From Tupaia tana (taxonomy: Eukaryota > Chordata > Mammalia > Scandentia > Tupaiidae): 64,000 nucleotides of DNA. The DNA is taken from the NCBI GenBank assembly GCA_026018925.1, contig JAKSZU010000016.1, forward strand, positions 34,770,877 through 34,834,876, read 5' to 3'. The position numbers and the translations under genes were made by a program. Shown piece by piece: positions 43,512-55,560 of the stretch. The notes beneath the pieces are model-generated. The model was not told the DNA's origin and ran no database searches. It worked only from the letters and a program-made list of their open reading frames with translations. The first letter of the stretch is position 1. Each line of letters starts with the position of its first letter.

Positions 43512-43996
43512 AAAATATTGAGTAAATAATGACAGCCAGGCAGGCAGTAACAGAGAGAGAGGAGGAAGAAGGGCAGAGAAACTGCCTGCAGAGAGCCTGC
43601 AGCATTGAGCCATGGATATGGAAGATGGTGCTGGCAATCTGGATAGTGAAAGTGAAGACCCTTTTTCTCTGCCTGATGCTGTTGGGAAACATCGTTGACT
43701 TCCCTTTGGCATCTTTGCCAGATGTTTATGTAAGAAGGTAAAAAGAAAGGAAATTACCCAGGGAGGCTACAGGTTTCTCTTCTCAGGGGCTAGATGTCTA
43801 ATAGAAGCTTCAGAACAGAGGGGCCTGTGCAGTGAGTGTCCTCAGACCATGCTCTGGAAAGCCCTATGAAGCCCAGGCTCTGGACAGCCCTACATAAACC
43901 AGCATGCCAGTGAGGCTGGCCCACAGAAGTGAGGCACACGCTCCTCATAGCCTAGCTGCTGCCTTTTAAGAACTCACATTAGACCTGTACACATAA
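43512..43996. other. Intergenic sequence, no feature seen
   Basis: No recognised repeat or coding signal. Confidence 0.4.
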
Positions 43997-44193
43997 GGCT
44001 GGCACCATAGCCTAGGTTAAGGGAGTCAGATCCCAGATGGCCAACTATGGTTAAAGTCCTGGCCCTGGTGGCTTAAAAAAATACTCCACGTGTACACACA
44101 TGCCCCAAATCCTGTCAGGGTGGAGAAATGGAGAAAAAGGGATTGGAGCATGACCATGCCCCATTTGGCGGGTACTCTCTTTTTCCACCCCCC

Positions 44194-44237
<44 letters not shown>

Positions 44238-44266
44238 GAGTGCATGCATCCTCTGGCAATTAAAAG
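43997..44266 (+). mobile_element. Old tRNA-derived SINE with (CT)n
   Basis: AAGGCTGGCACCATAGCCTA head, CACGTGTACACACATGCCCC, GGGATTGGAGCATGACCATG, a C-run, (CT)20, GCATGCATCCTCTGGCAATT. Confidence 0.83.
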
Positions 44267-44859
44267 ACAGGGAGATAGATAAGTACACATAGATGGACAC
44301 ATCCGATGTGTACTTAAAATGCATAGACTGGGCACAACAACAGAGACCTAATGGGTCAAGGCTTGTGCATCCATGTCTTTTCCAGCTCCCTGGGCAAACA
44401 GAGCCTGGAAGTGTCTGAAAGGGTAAGATGAATGCAGATGAGGTTCATGGAGGTGCTTCTTCCCTATTCTGAGGTCAAAGTGACCGGGAATAAAGACTGG
44501 TCACCTGGTGGCTCCTGCACTGGTGAGTAGATATGAAAAATATGTAAATCTACAAATATTCCAGTGAACAGTGTAAACACAGACTCTCAAAAGCATGTGT
44601 TTGGCAGGTACATTGGTTATATCTGCTTACAGAATACTGTTTCATTTGTACCCTCATGACTGTGTGCTAGGTCTGGTTTGGGGGTTGGAATCTAAAAAGG
44701 AACAACGCAGGTGTGTGTCTGCCCTTGGGACTGTTACCTTTCCGCCATGCCCATATCCATGGATTGATTGAAGCTAAGCATTGCTCTAAAGTTTGTTCCT
44801 TTTGAGTTCTCTCATGAATAGTGCTTCAAGTATGGTCTATCTTTGCATTTCTGAAATAA

Positions 44860-45180
44860 TTGAGAAATAACTGAGATAGGATGATTTATAAAGAAATAGG
44901 GGTTTATTAACTCACAATTCTGGCAGCTGGAAAGTCTGAGGGTGTAGGCCTGACACTAGGCTGGCCAACGACATGATTGATGGAAGCACAGATGATGGCA
45001 GGCACATGGAGAGAGAGAAAGAGAGAGAGAGAGGAAGCTCTTCCTTTTATAGCAACTGGCACTCATGAGAACTAGCCCCTTCTTATGAGAACCAGAACTC
45101 ACTGGGTCTCGAGAGACATCATTTATCTATTTACAAGCATATTGCCTCCTTGATGCAAACAGAGAACAAAGCCCTGAGTT
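44860..45180 (-). mobile_element. MaLR (THE1/MST-like) LTR relic
   Basis: GGATGATTTATAAAGAAATA, GGTTTATTAACTCACAATTC, TGGCAGCTGGAAAGTCTGAG, and later CATGAGAACTAGCCCCTTCT. Confidence 0.65.
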
Positions 45181-46164
45181 TCCCTCTGAATAGACTAATT
45201 TAGGGCTTTGGGTCCATCCCTGAACCACACCCAAGGCAAGAGAATCACCTCAGGCAACCAGGGTGCCCTCTGGGAGTGTGGGGTTGCGTCAGTGCTACCC
45301 ACACCACAGGCCATTACTGAGAGGACATAGGTGGGAGGGGCCTCAGTGTCCACCACAACTCCAGACTGAGAAAACCACATCAAAGAGTAGCAACGTCAAG
45401 GGATGGCTTGGGTGGGGGTGGAAGGGTTGATAGAGACTGAAGAAATGTGAGTGAGGTGTGCTAACGCACCACCTCTGCCTAGGTCCCAAGGCTGCACTTC
45501 TGAGCATGAAATTGCTGGCCCAGCAAGAGAGGTGTAAAACAGTGGCTCCAGAAGGACCCTTTTTGGTGCCAAGCTGGAGTCCAAACATGGCTCTTGTGCA
45601 CACAGGAGAAGGGGCCCAAGCAGCAGGGCAGCTCCATGTCCTGTCCTAGGCCCCTCAGGGTGGGAGGCCAGGGTCTGCTCTTTAGGATCAAAGGATTTGC
45701 CTTCTTCTTGTGCAAACCTCCACCTCTTCTTGGCATCTACTGCAGTGTGGGAAATCCTGTTGTGTGCAGGTTAGTTCCATCTCCATGCAACCACAGAGTA
45801 GTTGCACATACGTGCCTCTGTCAGTCTCATAGGGGAAGAAGCAGAAAATGACAAGGAAAGCTTCTAGAGCAGCCTTTACACTAAGGATCAACCTGATGAA
45901 TGATATTCCTCAGACCTGAGTGTTGGTGCTTTTATTTTCCTTATGGAGGGAGTTGTGCCTGCCTGGTTGGTGAGGAACGTGACCTCTCTGTTCTTTGTTT
46001 CCTTTGGGCAGGAAATGGCAGGCAGCACCTCGCTATACTTGTTCTCCAGCCCAACATCCTTTCCTAATGTTGGAAAACTCATGTAATCCATTCAGTGGAG
46101 GAAAGATGCAAGGCACCAGTTGTAACTGTGCCATGTGTTTTCCCTAGGGAGGCTAGAACTTAGT
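45181..46164. other. Intergenic sequence, no feature seen
   Basis: About 1 kb without recognised features. Confidence 0.4.
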
Positions 46165-46171
46165 AGGAATT

Positions 46172-46462
46172 CTTTTTTTTTTTTTTTTTTAAATACATTT
46201 TGTTTATTTATTTATTTATTTTTCATTTCATTTTCTTCCATACATTCAATCACATTATTATTTGTCTTAAAAAATGGATATTTCAACAGGTGAACAATTC
46301 TTCCTAGTACTGTTGATAAAACTATGAAATATCTTCAACAGATAATACTACACCTCTTTGTGCCATTAATGCTTTGCCTCCCTGTCCCTCCCCCAAATGT
46401 CCTTTCTCAGACCTTCCTCTTTCACCCACACTATATCTGGTATTCACATCTATATTCTTTAG
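46172..46462 (-). mobile_element. LINE-1-type 3' end
   Basis: Poly(T), TTTATTTATTTATTTATTTT, ATACATTCAATCACATTATT (compare ATTCAATCACATATC at 23.44 kb), and a C-rich stretch CCTGTCCCTCCCCC. Confidence 0.6.
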
Positions 46463-46981
46463 GTGGGCTGACTGAGGCTGGGTCAGACGGTGGCCACTGT
46501 GGAGTATCTGGTTTGGTGGACCCCATACATCACAGCAGTTAGACCCACTGAAAGGTTCTTGGGGACTCAGTTATTTGATACCAGAAGACACAACTGTTAA
46601 GGGTCACTTAAAGAGGAAATAGGATTAATCAGGAAGAACCACTCAGACATTGGCAGAACCAGAAGGGACCCCTCGTTTGAGTTTATATACAGGGAGACTG
46701 AGCCCCAGGGAGAGGACCAGATTTACCCCCAAACCAAATACTAGAAAATGATGAAATTCAAGCTTGAACTCTCGAAACTACTATCCCCTGATCTCTAGCC
46801 CTGCGTTTGTTATTACAAATGCATCATGTAAGAGGATAAACTTGATGTTTTAAAGAATTTATGACTCAAATAATGTGCACTATTAATTTTTTTTAAGGCC
46901 TAAAAGCAAAAGTAAAAGCAACCTAGGCACCCTTATCACTCCCTAATTCTTGGCTTTCCTGTAACGACAGGACAGATTCTT

Positions 46982-47261
46982 TTTTTTTTTTTTTTTTGGA
47001 GAGGTTTTTTGCTATAGGGCGTGTGCGCTCGCCAGACAGAGAGAGAGAGACATAGAGACAGAAAGCGAGAAATCGAGAAATCACCCCCCAGGGGGGATGG
47101 TCACGCCGCAATCCCTTCTCCTCCATTCTCCTCTCGGGATCTTGGGCACGCACGCACACGCGCCCGGCGTGAGTTGTAAGCCACCGGGTCCGAGACGCGA
47201 ACCGCGGTCGACTACGTGGGAGTCCAGCGACATAGCCATTACGCTAACTGCTGGTTCCCAC
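46982..47261 (-). mobile_element. Young tRNA-derived SINE (type A) with target-site duplication
   Basis: Poly(T), GAGAGGTTTTTTGCTATAGG, a CpG-rich body and the complete head ending AACTGCTGGTTCC. GGACAGATTCTT at 46970-46981 recurs at 47262-47273. Confidence 0.93.
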
Positions 47262-47455
47262 GGACAGATTCTTATCTATCAGGGTGGCCTGAAGTCCAAA
47301 AGGCCAGTAAGCCCTCCTCAGATTTTAGGATTCTAAGACCTAACTCCTGAGTATCTGGCGGAAGCAATTCTGAGCACATGTGCTGGTGAGATGAGGGGAA
47401 TATGCATGGGTGTGGATCTCTCCACATCACTCAGTGCTTTAAGAAGGAGCAATGT

Positions 47456-47715
47456 GGGGTCAGCAGAGGGTGCAATGGTTACATTGCTGGACTCCTACCT
47501 AGTTAACTGTGGTTCGAGCCCTGGACCTGGTGGCTTAAAACTCATGCTGGACTCACGTGCATGTGTGTCCAAAATCCAGAGAGGAGAATAGAGGAGAAGA
47601 GATTGGAGTATGGCCATCCCCCCGGGGGGTGAGGGGCTGATTTCTTGTTTTCTGTCTCTCTGTCTCTCTGGCAAGTGCAAAAATTTTTCTCTCAAAAAAA
47701 AAAAAAAAAAAAAAA
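47456..47715 (+). mobile_element. tRNA-derived SINE (type A)
   Basis: GGGGTCAGCAGAGGGTGCAA, GGTTCGAGCCCTGG, CCAAAATCCAGAGAGGAGAA, CCCCCCGGGGGGTGAGG, poly(A) at about 47694-47715. Confidence 0.87.
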
Positions 47716-49235
47716 GGAGTGACAGGATGTGCGAAAAGAAACACGGAGAAATGATGTTAGTACAGTCAACAAGGTCTTTTAGAGCATCTTGAAGTCACTG
47801 TGGCTTGCACTGATGTTGTGGGCACAATAGGAGAAAGGAGAGAACAAAGAGAATTTTCACAGGGTCTGTCCTGCGAGGTCAAGGATCTCTCATTGGCACG
47901 ATTTCTGTATTTGTTTTTGAGAGCAGGAGTCTAGTATTTTCATTTCCCTTGCTCCTTGTGCCTTATATAGTTGTGTGGGATTGCTGTGAAGCTGGATTTT
48001 ATTTTTAGATAGACACACATGTATATATTGCTTACTAGGTTTTATGAGGAGTGGAACTCAGTTTGGCTGATGCTTGTTCTGGGAATTAAGGTGGTATTTT
48101 CAACTGAGTTCTGGGAATCAGTCTGCCTCAGGAATATTGTTTGGATGCCATGATGGTTCTGAGCCATACCCTCATGCCTCAGTTTCCACTTCACACTCCT
48201 CAGAAGACTCTTGCAAGGAAGCATGTAAAGATCCTTGAAGACGAGATCAGAGGAATGAAGTCTGAGTCTAACCCCAGGTCAAGAGGCGACAGCCTGGCAG
48301 AGAATGTGCACTTTGTATACTTTTCTATAATATTTTTCCATGCAACAGCAATGAGGGAAGCTGCCTGCCCAAGCCCTGTATTAATTACCTTGGATACACA
48401 TTGTGTGTCTGCCCCACCTTGTAAGGGCTGAGGACTTCGCTGTGCGTCTTCCATAGGTGACTGGGTGATGGGGAAACATCCTCCTCCTTTTAAAGCTAGG
48501 TGACAGATCCTTTCTAATTTGAGAAATTAAATTCCATTATTACTTATATGAGAGAGTTTATGGGTGGGGGATCATTCCTTGGATCATTCCTTGGAGAAGA
48601 TAAGCCAAGTCTGTAGGAATCTGTACAGTAGAGGAGTATGGCAGTGTGGCAGTGCCTCTGTCTCTCTATCTAACTTCCCATGGACTATATTACAGTGCTT
48701 TAGAAAAGTGTTCAGCTAATTGAATTCCATAAACAGAGCCTGTGTGTGAAACCACTCATTGCCAGCACCCCAGAGGCCCCTTGCCCTTCTCCGGTAGCTC
48801 TCCATTCACCTCTACCCCAGGCCAACTACCCTCCTGACTTCTAAGGCTTCACATGAATGAAAGCATACTCTATGCACCTTTTGTGTCTGGCTCCTTTGTT
48901 TCACAGTGTTTACCCCACCTCATTGGAGGACCCCAAACACAGCAGTGCCATCAGGATGTCAGTCTCTGCAGGTAGCTTCCTAATAGGACTGAGTGGAAAG
49001 AAAGCAAGGGGCAAGTTCAGAGAAATTTCAGTCTGAAGCCAGAGAAACCAACACTGTTTCCAAAACTGGTCTTCCTGATGTTGTCCAGAGCCCTAAATGG
49101 CTGTTCAGAGCCCTCAGTGTGCTGAAAGCAAAGGGGAAGACTCTCTGTTCTTTTGGCCCAAAAGACAATCAAAAAAAGAATGACTTTTCAGGGCCCCCAA
49201 CCACTGTATATCACATACATTCACATTTTCCTAGT
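47716..49235. other. Intergenic unique sequence
   Basis: No genes or clear repeats. GGATCATTCCTT is tandemly duplicated near 48570-48593. Confidence 0.4.
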
Positions 49236-49595
49236 GCTATGGAGTGACTGTTATAACCCTCCAAAATTCATACATTGAAATTCCCACTCCCAAGTGATAG
49301 TATTAGAAGTGGGGCTGTTGGAAGGCGATTAGACCATGAAGATGGAGCCCTCAACAATGGGATTAGCGCATTTATAAAAGAGACCCTAGAGAGCTCTTTT
49401 TTCTCCACATGGGGATATGGGGAGAATTTTCTCATCTGTAACTATTAATAGAAAAAGAGCCCTCAGTAGAACTCAATCATGCTGGCACCTTGACTCAGAC
49501 TTTCAGCTTCCAAACTGTGAGGCATTAATTGCTGTTGTTTTGAAGCCGCCCATTCTCTGGTACTTTTTATAGCATACTAAACAGATTAAGACACC
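49236..49595 (+). mobile_element. MaLR-type LTR relic
   Basis: CCTCCAAAATTCATACATTG, GGCGATTAGACCATGAAGAT, AATGGGATTAGCGCATTTAT, CTGGCACCTTGACTCAGACT, and CTAAACAGATTAAGACA at the end. Confidence 0.78.
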
Positions 49596-49865
49596 TTGGT
49601 ACTTCTAGTTTTTTTCTTAATCTAAACTAAATTTTAACCCAGTAATTTAGAAAAGAAGAAAAACATACCTCACGAGCTTCTTAAAAAATTTCTAGAGCAA
49701 TTCATATCTCAAAGCCCTCCAAGTAATTTTTTTTTATTGTTCCTCATGTCATTAATTCAAGAGAGAGAATTTTATCTTCCACCTTATTTTACAAATGGAG
49801 GAAGAAAAGAATAGGAAACAAAGTCAAGTTTCCCCACGGCCTTGCTGTTGCTTTGAAAGCAGAGG

Positions 49866-50117
49866 AGAGACCAGCAGATGGTGTAATGGTTGCGTTGCTG
49901 GACTCCCGTGTAGTTGACCACAATTGGAGACTTGGACCCAGTGCTTAAACTCACCTTTGCCACGTGTGTGTGTGCTCAAGATCCAAGAGGAAAATGGAGG
50001 AGAAGGGATAGTAGGTTGGCCATCCACCTTGGGGGATGATTTCTCACTTTCTGTCTCCCTGTCTCCCTGGTGAGTACACACGCTCTAAAGCAAAAATCTC
50101 TCTATAAAGAAAAAGAT

Positions 50118-50156
<39 letters not shown>

Positions 50157-50170
50157 GAAAGAAAGAAAGC
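49866..50170 (+). mobile_element. tRNA-derived SINE (type A) with (AAAG)n tail
   Basis: GAGACCAGCAGATGGTGTAA, CTCAAGATCCAAGAGGAAAA, CACTTTCTGTCTCCCTGTCT, then about 13 AAAG units at 50117-50170. Confidence 0.88.
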
Positions 50171-51761
50171 AGAAGAACTGGCCACAGGTGAGATTGCTCA
50201 TGTGGTGTGGTCAGCCATGTATATGTCTTTTCTTTCATGGTCTGGTTAGGTTCCCTGTCCTGCCAGATCTCCAAGTGATGACTGTCCCAAATACCTAAGC
50301 AAATATGGAAATTCTAACAAACACCTCAAGCTTTAGTAAGTCCCCAAATGATGTGAACTTGGGCAATGAAGCATTTCAACATGTGGAAGTTGAAAACATG
50401 AGTCATACAAACAGTATGTATATAACATAAGGTAGAATAGTTTTTGAATATAAAATGCAGAAAACAGGTTAATAAAACCTAAGCAGAGATGTTTCTCTTA
50501 CCTGAAACTCATTTGAGCTTAGGATGAGAAGAAGGTACACGTGTTACAGAAAGGTTTTCAGTGTGTAGTTTGCTTTGGGGGAGGAGGTTTTCAGGTGACT
50601 GGAATATGGTGGTAAAAGATTCATAAGCAAAGATCATGGCTACGAGATTCTGTTTGACCAGTTGATTTAACTTTGTTCCATAACACAGACTGTGCCCTAA
50701 ATTCTCTGAGACCTCCTGTAAATGTAATGTGTATCTTTGGTCGAAGAATAATCTGCTGAGAGAGAGAGCTGGCCTTAAAACAAATCTGTCACCACTATCA
50801 GAACAGTGTCTCGGTGTTCATGCTAACTTAGCAAAGGGCCACTTGTGTGATGTTGGCACATCCAAGGGGTCTTTTTTGTCACAGAGGCACAGAGACAGTG
50901 AAGCTAAGTACTTTGCTTAAGGACAAAGAAGACTGAACATCTGGCCTCTTTCTGTCTTTTCTACCAGGCGTCACTGACTATTTTTGGAATTCAAATTCAT
51001 TATCATCTTATAATCTATTGCAAGTTTTGACCTGCCAGCCCCACAATTCAAGCTCTATGCTCTATGCATTGGTGAGCTACCTTTTCAGGTGAGCTGCAGG
51101 TCAGGCTTGCATCATTTATGAGAGCAGCTCTGCAGGAAGGACTTAGTAAGACATAAGATGTTTTTTCTCTTCATTGAGTCTCATATTTCACAAAATGCTT
51201 TAGACTTTATGACTAAGCCCACATGCTAAGAGCACATGGGAAGGCGAACCGATTTCCTGTGAATACCTCATCAGGTGGGTCAACCCCCATATGTGCGGTC
51301 TAAGGTGAGGGTCAAGCAAAAACAGCACATTTGGAGCTTGAAGCACAGTTCTGATGTGTGAGACCCATTCTTAAAGGGTGGAGGGTGGAGTTGGTTGACT
51401 AGGGCTGGATTAGCAGTGTATGGAGGAGTGAAGGTCAAGTCCAACGATATTCTTTGGGGAAAGAAGAAGCTAGGAAAGATAAAAACCGAGGTCTGATCTT
51501 CAGAATGTCACAAGACAAATCACACATAGGGAGGTAGCCAGATATTCCAAGTAGGATGAATATGAAGGCTGGCAAGAGCAGATTAGGAATCAGCAAGGGA
51601 GGGTTTCAGATGACCCTGTGTCTGCCTCAGAGATTTCAGGCCCAACATGGGTAGATGGTGTAAGTTCTGGCCAGAGTAAGACTGTTGAATCCTTGTCCTG
51701 GAAAGTGAGGTTCTAGCAAGGACAAATGTTAGCTGGATGGGTCCCTCTTTGAAACATACAG
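50171..51761. other. Intergenic unique sequence
   Basis: About 1.6 kb, no gene or clear repeat recognised. Confidence 0.4.
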
Positions 51762-51764
51762 TAT

Positions 51765-51765
<1 letters not shown>

Positions 51766-51807
<42 letters not shown>

Positions 51808-51810
51808 TTA
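51766..51810 (+). repeat. (TTTA)n microsatellite
   Basis: About 11 uninterrupted TTTA units. Confidence 0.95.
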
Positions 51811-52249
51811 ACCTTTCTTAAGAAGAGAGAGCATAGCCCGTATCAGCTCCCTTTCAGCACTGAGAAGATATCTAGTATCTCAGCAATGACCTGATAAAGT
51901 CTTGAATTGGGTCTTAGCCAAGGGAGAGAATGGGCAGAGTGGGACATTACTCCCTCCCTGTGGATGAGAAAACTAAGGCAGTGCATGGAACCAAATTATT
52001 TGATGGAGTTTTTCAGCTGTCTGTTGCCTGTTCTCCTCCATCATGACATGTGGAAACAGAACCATTCTGGTGGCCCAGGGACACTTGTGAGAAGGGCCTT
52101 GATTTTAGACTCTTCTTGCTCACCTGAAACTCCTTTTCTGATCCCTCTAGTCATCTCTAGTCTTTTATTGTTGTCTTTCTCTTTTATTCCATCTACCCAC
52201 ATTATTGTTTCCTGACTTTTGAGAATGTGGAAGTTTATAACATTTTTCT

Positions 52250-52447
52250 TTTTTTAAAAAAAAGTTTATTTAATTTTGTTTATTATTATTATTTTTTAAT
52301 TTGACGAGAGAGGGAGAGAGGGAGAGGGAGAGAGAGAGAGAGAGAGAAAAAGTGAGAAAGCAAACTGCCAGGCCAGGTCTGGGATTCAAACCATGGCTGG
52401 TCATGTGGGAGTCCAGTGCCATAACCACCATGCCACCTAGCAGCCCC
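52250..52447 (-). mobile_element. Short tRNA-derived SINE (type B) with (GA)n
   Basis: AT-rich tail, AATTTGACGAGAGAGGGAGA, AAAGCAAACTGCCAGGCCAG, and a head ending CCACCTAGCAGCCCC. Confidence 0.85.
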
Positions 52448-52534
52448 TATAACTTTCTTCTATGGCTCATCCACCATCTTGAGTCTGTCAGACACTTGAA
52501 CGTCTTGTCTCTGTTACTCATAATCAAGAAAATA

Positions 52535-52612
52535 TTGGGTTGTCGGAAAAGTCATGATGCATTTTTGCAAAGAAAAACAGAAAAATATGTCATGACTTTT
52601 CTGATGACCCAG
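52535..52612. mobile_element. Mariner-type miniature inverted-repeat element (MITE), 78 bp
   Basis: The outer 23 bases at 52535-52557 (TTGGGTTGTCGGAAAAGTCA...) and the reverse complement of 52590-52612 match at 19 of 23 positions, with similarity continuing inward. TA lies directly on both sides (52533-52534, 52613-52614), the target duplication of Tc1/mariner. Size and layout resemble the 80-bp human MADE1, but the end sequence differs. Confidence 0.8.
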
Positions 52613-52614
52613 TA

Positions 52615-53804
52615 GCAGAGACTAGATGATGTTGTTTTTCTAAATGGTATCATAAGAGCCAGAGTTGAAGAATAGAATCTTCCTTCCATCTTTCCTTCAT
52701 CCTTACTTTTTTCTCTCTCTACCCTACCCTTTCCCAATCTCTTTCCTCCATCTCTTTTTCTCCAAGCTACAAGATGATAAGATTAAAAAATGAAAACAGA
52801 AAACTAAAATTAGACATACATGACCAGTGATTCTGCTTTGGGCAATGGAAAAATAAACCATAACCACACTTCTATTTTTCCCAGGATCTAAAGAACAACC
52901 TTGGTTATTTGGGCAGATGGCTATTCCAAGGTCCATTTCAGAAATAACTCATGTTTGTTTTTTATTGGGTATTTATAACAGTGTTTCTGAGTAGGTTTCC
53001 AATAACTCTACAAAAGGAGCAAGGGCTCCAGCAATAGCTAGGGGTAGGTTAGGAGGGGCCAGAGATTGGGCTGCAGGAGGAAGGGATACCATCACTGCTA
53101 GGAATCTTGACCCTACCTTCCCCTTAGCATTTCTGCCTGCTGAGGCCACAACGGGGGCGGGGAGTAGTGGCTTACTGAAAAACAAGTCCTGGAGCTTTGT
53201 TTCTCTGCAAGTCTTCCCTGAAAGGACGTCAGAGCCTAAATCGGATCACTTCTCGCATCTGATGACGCGTGTGTATATGCACGCACACACATACACATGT
53301 GCACCCCGGGCTCAGGCAGATTAGAGGCGACATTTCTGGAGACATAAAAGGATCACAGATTCCTGACAGTCTTCCACAGACCTGAGCAGCCCAGGAATGC
53401 TGCTGGCTCTGGGTACTGACCTCATCCCTTTCCTCCGAGCCCTGGCAGAAGCCCTCTGACCTCCAGGTCTTAGGGCAGTTACTTTTAGCCAGCTAACCCA
53501 TCCTGTGGCATTCCCATGGTGAACTAATGGGAGCCAGGACTTCAGGTCCTTCAAGTTTGTTGAGCTTCTGGTCTCTGTCTCTACCTGAGAAACAACCAAG
53601 GGTCAGAGACTGTCAAAGATAGAGGGGTCTTGGAATCCATCAGCCTGCATCTTCCTTTGCCAGATGCGGGCAGGGAATTGGTGGGGGGATTCTTTCTAGT
53701 CTCAAGTTTCTTTAGGAAACTCTGTCTCTCCCCATTCCATCTCCCAATCCTCTCAAGAATTTAGGGTTTTAGATAACAAAAATCAGGAAAATACGCAGGC
53801 TTTG
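52615..53804. other. Intergenic unique sequence
   Basis: About 1.2 kb. A CpG-containing patch is seen at 53145-53330 (e.g. GACGCGTGTG, GCACGCACAC), too short for a CpG island. No gene recognised. Confidence 0.4.
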
Positions 53805-53972
53805 AAAAAAACTTAAATTTAATTTTATTCATCATTGTTATTTTTAAAAAATTGACCAGAGAGAGACAGAAAGAGATGGAAACTGAGAAAGCAAGCTGCC
53901 AGGTCTGGGACTTGAACCATGTTTGGCCATGTGAGTCCAGCGTCCTAAATCACCATGCTGACCGTTAGCACC
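53805..53972 (-). mobile_element. Short tRNA-derived SINE (type B)
   Basis: AATTGACCAGAGAGAGACAG, AAAGCAAGCTGCCAGGTCTG, and CCATGTTTGGCCATGTGAGT. The head ends at about 53972. Confidence 0.84.
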
Positions 53973-54594
53973 ATATGCAGGCTGTTTTTGCATCATACCC
54001 TCCCTTTTACCTCCCTTGGGATTAAAGAATTAGTAATTAATGTGCCTAGCAAACACCTAAATGTTGTTATTAATAGTCTTGTTATTTTTATTTGGGGATA
54101 TTGAGGCACAAAGGTTTAGTAGGGCAAAGGAAAGAGGACAGTTTAGGCAGAGGAAACCCTCCAGATTCACATTCCAACATATCCTATGATGACATATGTC
54201 TAATGACCAACATATCCTATACAGATGTGTGTCCTATGATGATACACAATCTTCCATGCCTGTGAGCATCCAGGTTGTAGTGCCAAAGTGGCAGGTAAGG
54301 GGCATGTAGTTCTCAACACTAAAGGGGGGAGTGAGGAACAGCCTTCAGATTCTCTCCCTTCCTTAGACACTATCCTTTCTCAGATCACATCCCATATTTC
54401 ATTTATAGAAAAATCCACTTCTAGGGGGTACCCCTCATCAGGCCCAGTTGGTGGGATGCAGCTTCGTAGGAATCTCAGCATTGGCAAAGTCTGTGGAAGC
54501 CCTAGCTCAAGTGTCTGTACCACCCTGAACTCCCTTCAGCATGGTCCTGCTCAGGTCAGGGACCAGCCAGGTGGTGCTTCCTCTTCAGTTCCTC

Positions 54595-54597
<3 letters not shown>

Positions 54598-54632
<35 letters not shown>
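54598..54632 (+). repeat. Poly(T) run of 35
   Basis: Uninterrupted T. No SINE body follows it, so it is not the tail of a recognised antisense element. Confidence 0.95.
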
Positions 54633-54633
<1 letters not shown>

Positions 54634-55303
54634 TGACTCACCTGCCACCCCAAGAATTTTCAGTGGCATTAGTTGCTATGTGTCATGGTCTGTCTAAGAC
54701 TTAGTGTTCCTGGGGCACATTCACTGAGAAGTCAGATGGGAGTCATGCAGGCTAACCTGGGCCCTCTCTGTGGGACATGAAGACCATGGCGGGTACCCCT
54801 TGTAGGCATCAGCAATGGTTCATGAAATGACAGGCATAAAATTGAGCAGCCCAGTGGGCAGAGGCAACTAATCTCTGTGCTGGACAAAATCATCCTTAGC
54901 AGGAAGCCATACCAGTGCTCCCTTCTTACCTATAGTAGTTAGAACCAGTGTGGCAGCTTTATCTTCACCAAAACTCAAGGCTCATTCTATTCATCCCTTC
55001 CTTTGCCTACTAATATGGCTGCTACTACATGGTATGGTATGTATTTATGGTCCTTTTAGATCAAAAATCAGGGAAGATTCAGGTCTTTCTGTCTACCAAA
55101 TGTGCTCTGTGGGTGCATGCATGTATGTGTATGTGTGTGCATGTGCATGTGTTTGTGTGTGGTGGCCTTCTGTACACATAGGCAACCAACAAAAAAAAAG
55201 AAGGGTACATTATGAGAAAATCTCCTTGCCTCTGAGTCTGTCAAGCCTGGGAGTTAAGTCTAGAAGATGTGGTTGGTGGACAATTAAGATTTTTTTAATG
55301 GAG

Positions 55304-55560
55304 GGGACCAGTAGTTGGAGTAATGGCTATGTTGCTGGATTCCCATGTAGTCGACCACAGTTTGAGCCCTGGATTCAGTGGCTTAAACTCACGCCGGGCA
55401 CGTATGCATGTGTGCCCAAGATCTTGAAAGGAGAATGGAGAAGTGATTGTGGCATGGCCATACCCCCTGGGGGATGATTTCTCGCTTTCTGTCTCTCTGT
55501 CTCTCTCTGTCTTTTTGGCAAGCACACATACCCTATAGCAAAAACCTCTTTAAAAAAAGA
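55304..55560 (+). mobile_element. tRNA-derived SINE (type A)
   Basis: GGGACCAGTAGTTGGAGTAA, AGATCTTGAAAGGAGAATGG, CACATACCCTATAGCAAAAA. AAGATTTTTTTAATGG upstream and AAGATTTTTTAAAATGG downstream look like a target-site duplication. Confidence 0.88.

Noticed and set aside
54950..55477. 175-codon plus-strand open frame
   Set aside because: Its C-terminal third is the type A SINE at 55304, and the GT-rich middle gives a Val/Cys run. No known protein features.
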